A DNA stretch of 9,472 nucleotides from contig CAKSSR010000046.1 in the NCBI GenBank assembly GCA_934489735.1, positions 1-9,472 of the forward strand, read 5' to 3'. The notes below the pieces were generated by a model, which saw only the letters and a program-made list of their open reading frames with translations, made no database searches and was not told the origin of the DNA. This DNA is from an uncultured Eubacteriales bacterium (lineage in GTDB: Bacteria > Bacillota > Clostridia > Oscillospirales > Acutalibacteraceae). A program made the translations under genes and the position numbers. This document shows, piece after piece, positions 6,683-9,472 of this stretch. Within the stretch, counting starts at the first letter, position 1; each line of letters begins with the position of its first letter.

Positions 6683-6767
6683 ATAATCAACTTCTGTCCC
6701 AATGCTGTAATGTCTTTACGGACACACCTATAATTTCAGCAAATGCTTATGGCTTATAATTACTCAT
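6683..6767 (-). pseudogene. Broken N-terminus of IS607 tnpA (MerR-like helix-turn-helix)
   Basis: From an ATG at 6767 the minus strand reads MSNYKP-stop-AFAEIIGVSVKTLQHWDRS-stop, the typical DNA-binding start of IS607 TnpA. Two in-frame stops and a change of frame before the ORF at 6682 show that this part is dead. It joins the downstream chimera to an originally complete tnpA. Confidence 0.75.
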
Positions 6768-7174
6768 ATAAAAGTTTTCTTTACTATTCCTTATGAGTGC
6801 CTTATATCGCATTTATCTATGTCTGTTAATACTTAATTAAATTATAAGTTTCTCCTCTACCCCTGTAATGTTTTATTGTTTTTGTGCATTAAAAAGGTTC
6901 CCGTAGATCAACTTTTTACAACCATTACTTTATCAATATGCTCATTTGCTGTAAGATATAAGTAAAAATTACTAAATTATACTAAGTACATGGTAAATTC
7001 TCTAAAGGGATTTCCAACAATAACAAGTTTTCTCATAATTCGATAATAAATTTCAGATTATGATTACCAAATTATTAATTATTACTATATTATATAGAAA
7101 AAGATTACTCTAGTCAAGTTTTTGTTTAATATTTGTATATATGCATAAGTATGTTAATTCATCGTATAATAAAT
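6768..7174. other. AT-rich stretch without a gene; IS left flank
   Basis: No reading frame, RBS-start pair or protein motif could be supported here. The only structure noted is AAAAAGGTT (6891-6899) against AACTTTTT (6910-6917). On the minus strand it ends in a T5 run and could weakly terminate transcription entering the IS remnant. A TATAAT at 7165-7170 on the plus strand has no convincing -35. Confidence 0.4.
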
Positions 7175-7205
7175 AAACAAAACAGATTACTGTCACCGTA
7201 ACCTG
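7172..7205 (-). terminator. Intrinsic terminator of the small peptide unit
   Basis: On the minus strand CAGGTTAC (7205-7198) pairs with GTAATCTG (7190-7183) over 8 positions (one G-U) around a 7-base loop, and TTTTGTTTATTT follows. This is a standard rho-independent terminator. On the plus strand CTTATTTTATTT follows the same stem, so it may also work in that direction. Confidence 0.65.
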
Positions 7206-7279
7206 CTTATTTTATTTCGCTAAATATGTAATCATTTTTGTGAAATTATGTAATTTTTTGTTATCCAAGCTTCCTAAAA

Positions 7280-7339
7280 TCAAATACTTGCAAAAAAAAG
7301 TATCAGACTCAAGGCAAATATCATAATAAACTTTCTCAT
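7280..7339 (-). CDS. 19-residue hydrophobic peptide, candidate type I toxin or orphan signal peptide
   Basis: The minus strand encodes MRKFIMIFALSLILFFASI followed by TGA: two basic residues, then an unbroken membrane-spanning stretch. AAAGGA lies 9-10 bases before the ATG, a good promoter is 42 bases upstream of the ATG, and a terminator lies about 75 bases downstream, giving a unit of about 200 nt. Size and make-up resemble membrane-damaging type I toxins such as the Ibs group, which are 18-19 residues. Alternatively it is the surviving signal peptide of a dead secreted-protein gene. The ORF runs over eight consecutive T; one extra T would extend it by 21 residues to a stop at 7212-7214, just before the terminator, so an error or slippage there would change the product. 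No homologue was recognised. Confidence 0.45.
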   Translation of the reverse strand: MRKFIMIFALSLILFFASI

Positions 7340-7380
7340 AGTATCAAATCCTTTTAATAATTTTATGTTAATATACCTAT

Positions 7381-7409
7381 AGTATACAATATACCAAACA
7401 GGAACGCAA
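7381..7409 (-). promoter_or_regulatory. Promoter of the small peptide unit
   Basis: On the minus strand TTGCGT (7409-7404), 17 bases, then TATACT (7386-7381). Direct repeats GGTATATT (7395-7388 and 7377-7370) flank the -10, 18 bases apart, and could be regulator sites. Confidence 0.5.
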
Positions 7410-7562
7410 TACCTTTTGAAAAATTTGTGTAGACGCACAATGAAGTTTAAATATCTTTGTATAATCTATTGACAAAATCTTAAGATCTATATACCTATTG
7501 GCTGAATCAGTTTAAAAATTTTAATATTTGATAAGAAAATATATTGAATTGAGCAAATACAC

Positions 7563-7591
7563 TTTATAAATCAGTACAAATATAGTATAAT
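7563..7591 (+). promoter_or_regulatory. Promoter of the plus-strand AAA-ATPase-like gene array
   Basis: TATAAT (7586-7591) is a perfect -10, with TTTATA (7563-7568) at 17-base spacing as a weak -35. AGTACAA occurs twice (7573-7579, 7599-7605), and ACAAAT/ATTTGT (7577-7582, 7608-7613) form an inverted pair around the -10, a possible operator. The rest of 7410-7651 shows no gene. Confidence 0.45.
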
Positions 7592-7651
7592 ATTATTAGT
7601 ACAATTGATTTGTATTGCAGCCTGTAAGAAAACTATTGGGGAAAATTAAAA

Positions 7652-7843
7652 ATAAGTTACCTTTTGAATAAGAATTTCAAAGGGAATGTCTTTGAATTGA
7701 TAGAAAGGGAAATTGAAAAGACTAACAATCGTATAAGAAAATATATAGAGGCATTAGACAACTGCATGGGAGAAAAGTTTGCCATGGGAATAGTATACGA
7801 TAGCAAAAATAAGAATCATAAGATAAAGATTGAGAATCTATAA
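7652..7843 (+). pseudogene. Mini AAA-ATPase-like/PD-(D/E)XK gene with large in-frame deletion
   Basis: Read from ATA at 7652 there are 63 open codons. Codons 1-30 match the family N-terminus (SYLLNKNFKGNVFELIERE, then IEKTNNRIRK), and codons 31-63 match its last 33 residues (YIEALDNCMGEKF...KNKNHKIKIENL). About 460 residues, including the whole P-loop and the nuclease core, are missing, and a further small gap lies before IEKTNNRIRK. Where copies have ATG this one has ATA, after GGGGAAAATTAAAA, so normal translation is doubtful. It sits between the array promoter and the full copy and may now serve as its leader. The deletion preserves frame and no stop has accumulated. Confidence 0.7.
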
Positions 7844-7875
7844 GAAAAAATGATTGGGAGGAAACAAAATGGGTT
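7742..7875 (+). repeat. Tandem-array junction repeat, copy 1
   Basis: This is the gene 3' end plus the intergenic RBS segment. It is repeated at 9336-9471 with close identity, including GTATACGATAGC and ATGATTGGGAGGAAACA. Confidence 0.8.
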
Positions 7876-9437
7876 ATTTTTTGAACAACGATTTCGTAAA
7901 AAACAATTTTGAATTAATAACAAATAGTAAATACTTTGTAGACAAATCAATGATGATAGAAAAAATCAATGGCTATATTGGAATAGAGGATAGACATGTA
8001 TGCATAACAAAGCCAAGACGATTTGGAAAGACAACGAACCTACAAATGCTAGCATCATATTACTCAAAAGGAGCAGACTTTAAGAACCTATTTGATAACT
8101 TAGAAATAAGTAAAAGTGAGACATATTTAGAACATTTAAATAAGCATAATGTAATATATATTGATTTTAGTAAAGAACCAGATGAAGAGAATTTTACCTA
8201 TAAGGATTATATAAGTAGGTATAAAGATTTATTAAAAGAAGATCTAATAGAATTAATGCCAGATATAAAAATATTACCCAGGATGACATTGTCAGATATA
8301 TTTAAAAAGGTTTTTAATAAGACAAAAGAAGGATTTGTTTTCATAATAGATGAATGGGATTATATATTTAATAAGGATTTATTTACAGAGAAAGAAAGGA
8401 AATCATTTTTAACATTTTTAATGAATTTATTAAAGGGAGAATCATATGTAGAGTTAGTATATATGACAGGAATACTGCCAGTAGCGAAGTATTTTAATGG
8501 ATCGACATTAAATATGTTTAAAGAATATACAATGCTGAATGATACAATTTATGATAAATACTTTGGATTTACAGAAGATGAAGTGAAAGAATTATGCAAA
8601 AGGCAAGATAAAGTATCAATGAGTGAACTGAAAGAATGGTACAATGGATATAAGACGCATGACGGAATAGATTTGTATAATCCACGATCAGTAGTATATG
8701 CACTTGATGATGGAGTATGTCAAAGTTATTGGACGAATACGGGAGCATTTGACGGGATTCTGGAATATATCAACATGAATATAGATGGAATTAAAGATGA
8801 CGTTATAAAGATGATATCAGGAATTCCTATAAAAATGGTACTGAAAGGATATAGTGCAGAAAAGACTTCGTTTGGAAATGAGAATCAAGTGTTTTCAGCA
8901 ATGGCGATATATGGACTATTAAGCTATCATAATGGAACAGTAAGAATACCTAACCATGAGCTACAACTAAAGTTTGATGAAGCAATACAAGACAAATCAG
9001 TAGGAGAAGTAGCAAAATTAATAAGAAATTCAAAGGAAATGTTAGAAGCAACATTGAAAAGGGACACAAAGAAGATGGAAGAGATAATACAGGCAGCGCA
9101 TGACTATAACATTCCACTACTAAAATATAACGACGAGAACTCATTGTCATGCGTGGTAACATTGGTATACCTTTTAGCAAGAGACGACTACAATATAAAA
9201 AGAGAGGAACGGGCAGGCGCAGGACTAGCAGACTTTGTATTTCATCCATATAACAGATCCCAACCGGCATTCATATTGGAACTAAAAAAAGACTCGACGC
9301 CAGAAGATGCAATAAGACAGATAAGAGAAAGAAGGTACATGGAAGCATTGGATGACTGTACGGGAGAAAAGTTTGCCGTAGGTATAGTATACGATAGCAA
9401 AAATAAGAATCATAAAATAAAAATTGAGAATTTATAA
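7869..9437 (+). CDS. AAA-ATPase-like / PD-(D/E)XK nuclease family protein (DUF1703-type), full length
   Basis: The 522-residue protein begins MGYFLNNDFVKNNFEL. The P-loop-like ATP site is TKPRRFGKTTN (47-57) and Walker B is FVFIIDEWD (156-164), followed by an all-alpha region with LKEWYNGY. The C-terminal nuclease-like core reads GLADFVF (D455), ILELKK (E471, K473) and IRQIRERRYMEAL (Q484, Y490), the pattern of PD-(D/E)XK folds in this family. Length is normal for the family and all motifs look intact. The biochemical role is not established; a link to defence or genome conflict has been suggested from copy number and fold. GGGAGG at 7856-7861 places the start at the ATG at 7869; a TTG at 7854 lies at the edge of the RBS and is rejected. 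It is the central member of a tandem array, with 25-27 bases between members. Confidence 0.9.
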   Translation: MGYFLNNDFVKNNFELITNSKYFVDKSMMIEKINGYIGIEDRHVCITKPRRFGKTTNLQMLASYYSKGADFKNLFDNLEISKSETYLEHLNKHNVIYIDFSKEPDEENFTYKDYISRYKDLLKEDLIELMPDIKILPRMTLSDIFKKVFNKTKEGFVFIIDEWDYIFNKDLFTEKERKSFLTFLMNLLKGESYVELVYMTGILPVAKYFNGSTLNMFKEYTMLNDTIYDKYFGFTEDEVKELCKRQDKVSMSELKEWYNGYKTHDGIDLYNPRSVVYALDDGVCQSYWTNTGAFDGILEYINMNIDGIKDDVIKMISGIPIKMVLKGYSAEKTSFGNENQVFSAMAIYGLLSYHNGTVRIPNHELQLKFDEAIQDKSVGEVAKLIRNSKEMLEATLKRDTKKMEEIIQAAHDYNIPLLKYNDENSLSCVVTLVYLLARDDYNIKREERAGAGLADFVFHPYNRSQPAFILELKKDSTPEDAIRQIRERRYMEALDDCTGEKFAVGIVYDSKNKNHKIKIENL

Positions 9438-9471
9438 AAAGAAAATGATTGGGAGGAAACAAAAATGGGTT
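9336..9471 (+). repeat. Tandem-array junction repeat, copy 2
   Basis: Direct copy of 7742-7875: the gene end, stop codon, then GATTGGGAGGAAACA and the next ATG. It shows that array members arose by tandem duplication. Confidence 0.8.
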
Positions 9472-9472
9472 G
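9465..9472 (+). CDS. Start of a third tandem AAA-ATPase-like gene, cut by window edge
   Basis: GGGAGGAAAC followed by ATGGGTTG repeats the start context of the full copy at 7869. Only two and two-thirds codons are in the window, so identity rests on the conserved upstream segment. Confidence 0.6.

Larger units (their letters stand above)
5700..6767 (-). mobile_element. Decayed IS607-family insertion sequence
   Basis: The order LE - tnpA (helix-turn-helix plus serine recombinase) - tnpB - structured right end is the IS607 layout. All parts are recognisable but damaged: the tnpA start has stop codons and a frame change, the recombinase core is gutted, and the N-terminal half of tnpB is gone. 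IS607 elements leave no long terminal inverted repeats or target duplications, so the outer boundaries are approximate. It sits directly upstream of the GT2/SipW cluster in the same orientation. Confidence 0.75.

Noticed and set aside
7370..7395. Two GGTATATT direct repeats as a possible CRISPR or iteron start
   Set aside because: Only two short AT-rich copies, without spacers of regular length or further units; more likely chance or a regulator site at the promoter.
7469..7497. Perfect plus-strand -35 TTGACA as a second array promoter
   Set aside because: No acceptable -10 lies 16-18 bases downstream (TACCTA at 17); TATATA is only 13 bases away.
7854..7868. TTG start for the full AAA-ATPase-like gene
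   Set aside because: The TTG abuts and its next codons make up the RBS GGGAGG; the array members all use the ATG that follows.
8950..9462. Two minus-strand open frames opposite the 3' end of the AAA-ATPase-like gene
   Set aside because: They oppose a gene with clear motifs and have no RBS or recognisable domain; Leu/Ser-rich antisense shadows.

Overview
The window is AT-rich (roughly 30% GC by eye), with AGGAGG-type ribosome binding sites, heavy AGA/ATA codon use and gene families typical of low-GC Firmicutes: ER-type signal peptidase SipW, TasA/camelysin-like secreted proteins, an IS607-family remnant, and AAA-ATPase-like/PD-(D/E)XK (DUF1703) genes. A clostridial genome, perhaps Lachnospiraceae, fits best. 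The species cannot be read from the sequence.

Layout. At 1-362 (minus) is the N-terminal part of one AAA-ATPase-like gene, with its RBS and an extended -10 promoter. A terminator hairpin (545-581) closes a minus-strand cluster that reads, in transcription order: exported glycosyltransferase-family-2 protein A (5613-4585), SipW-type signal peptidase (4592-4167, overlapping A by 8 nt), a 300-bp regulatory gap, a SipW-dependent TasA-like protein (3866-2619), a second TasA-like protein with a C-terminal membrane anchor (2577-1708), and a second exported GT2-like protein B (1692-592). Upstream of the cluster is a decayed IS607 element (about 5700-6767). Its one long ORF joins a gutted TnpA serine recombinase to the RuvC half of TnpB, and the broken TnpA helix-turn-helix start is still readable in front of it. 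From 6768 to 7651 there is no long gene, but 7175-7409 holds what looks like a complete small transcription unit on the minus strand: promoter, RBS, a 19-residue hydrophobic peptide and a terminator. From 7652 to the end the plus strand carries a tandem array of AAA-ATPase-like/PD-(D/E)XK genes: a mini copy reduced to 63 in-frame codons, a full 522-residue copy, and the first codons of a third.

How it may work together. SipW would process the TasA-like protein with the GGTFSKY-type signal, giving a secreted surface or fibre subunit. The second TasA-like protein could be its wall- or membrane-anchored partner. The two GT2 proteins bracketing this module are unusual because both begin with signal-peptide-like segments, and protein B has lost three active-site acids to amides (Asp to Asn, Asp to Asn, Glu to Gln) while keeping the fold. 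A catalytic/pseudo-enzyme pair attached to a SipW-TasA surface module is the best candidate here for a little-described system. The runner-up is the 19-residue peptide unit, which resembles a type I toxin gene. Homologous AAA-ATPase-like genes in opposite orientation flank the whole block.
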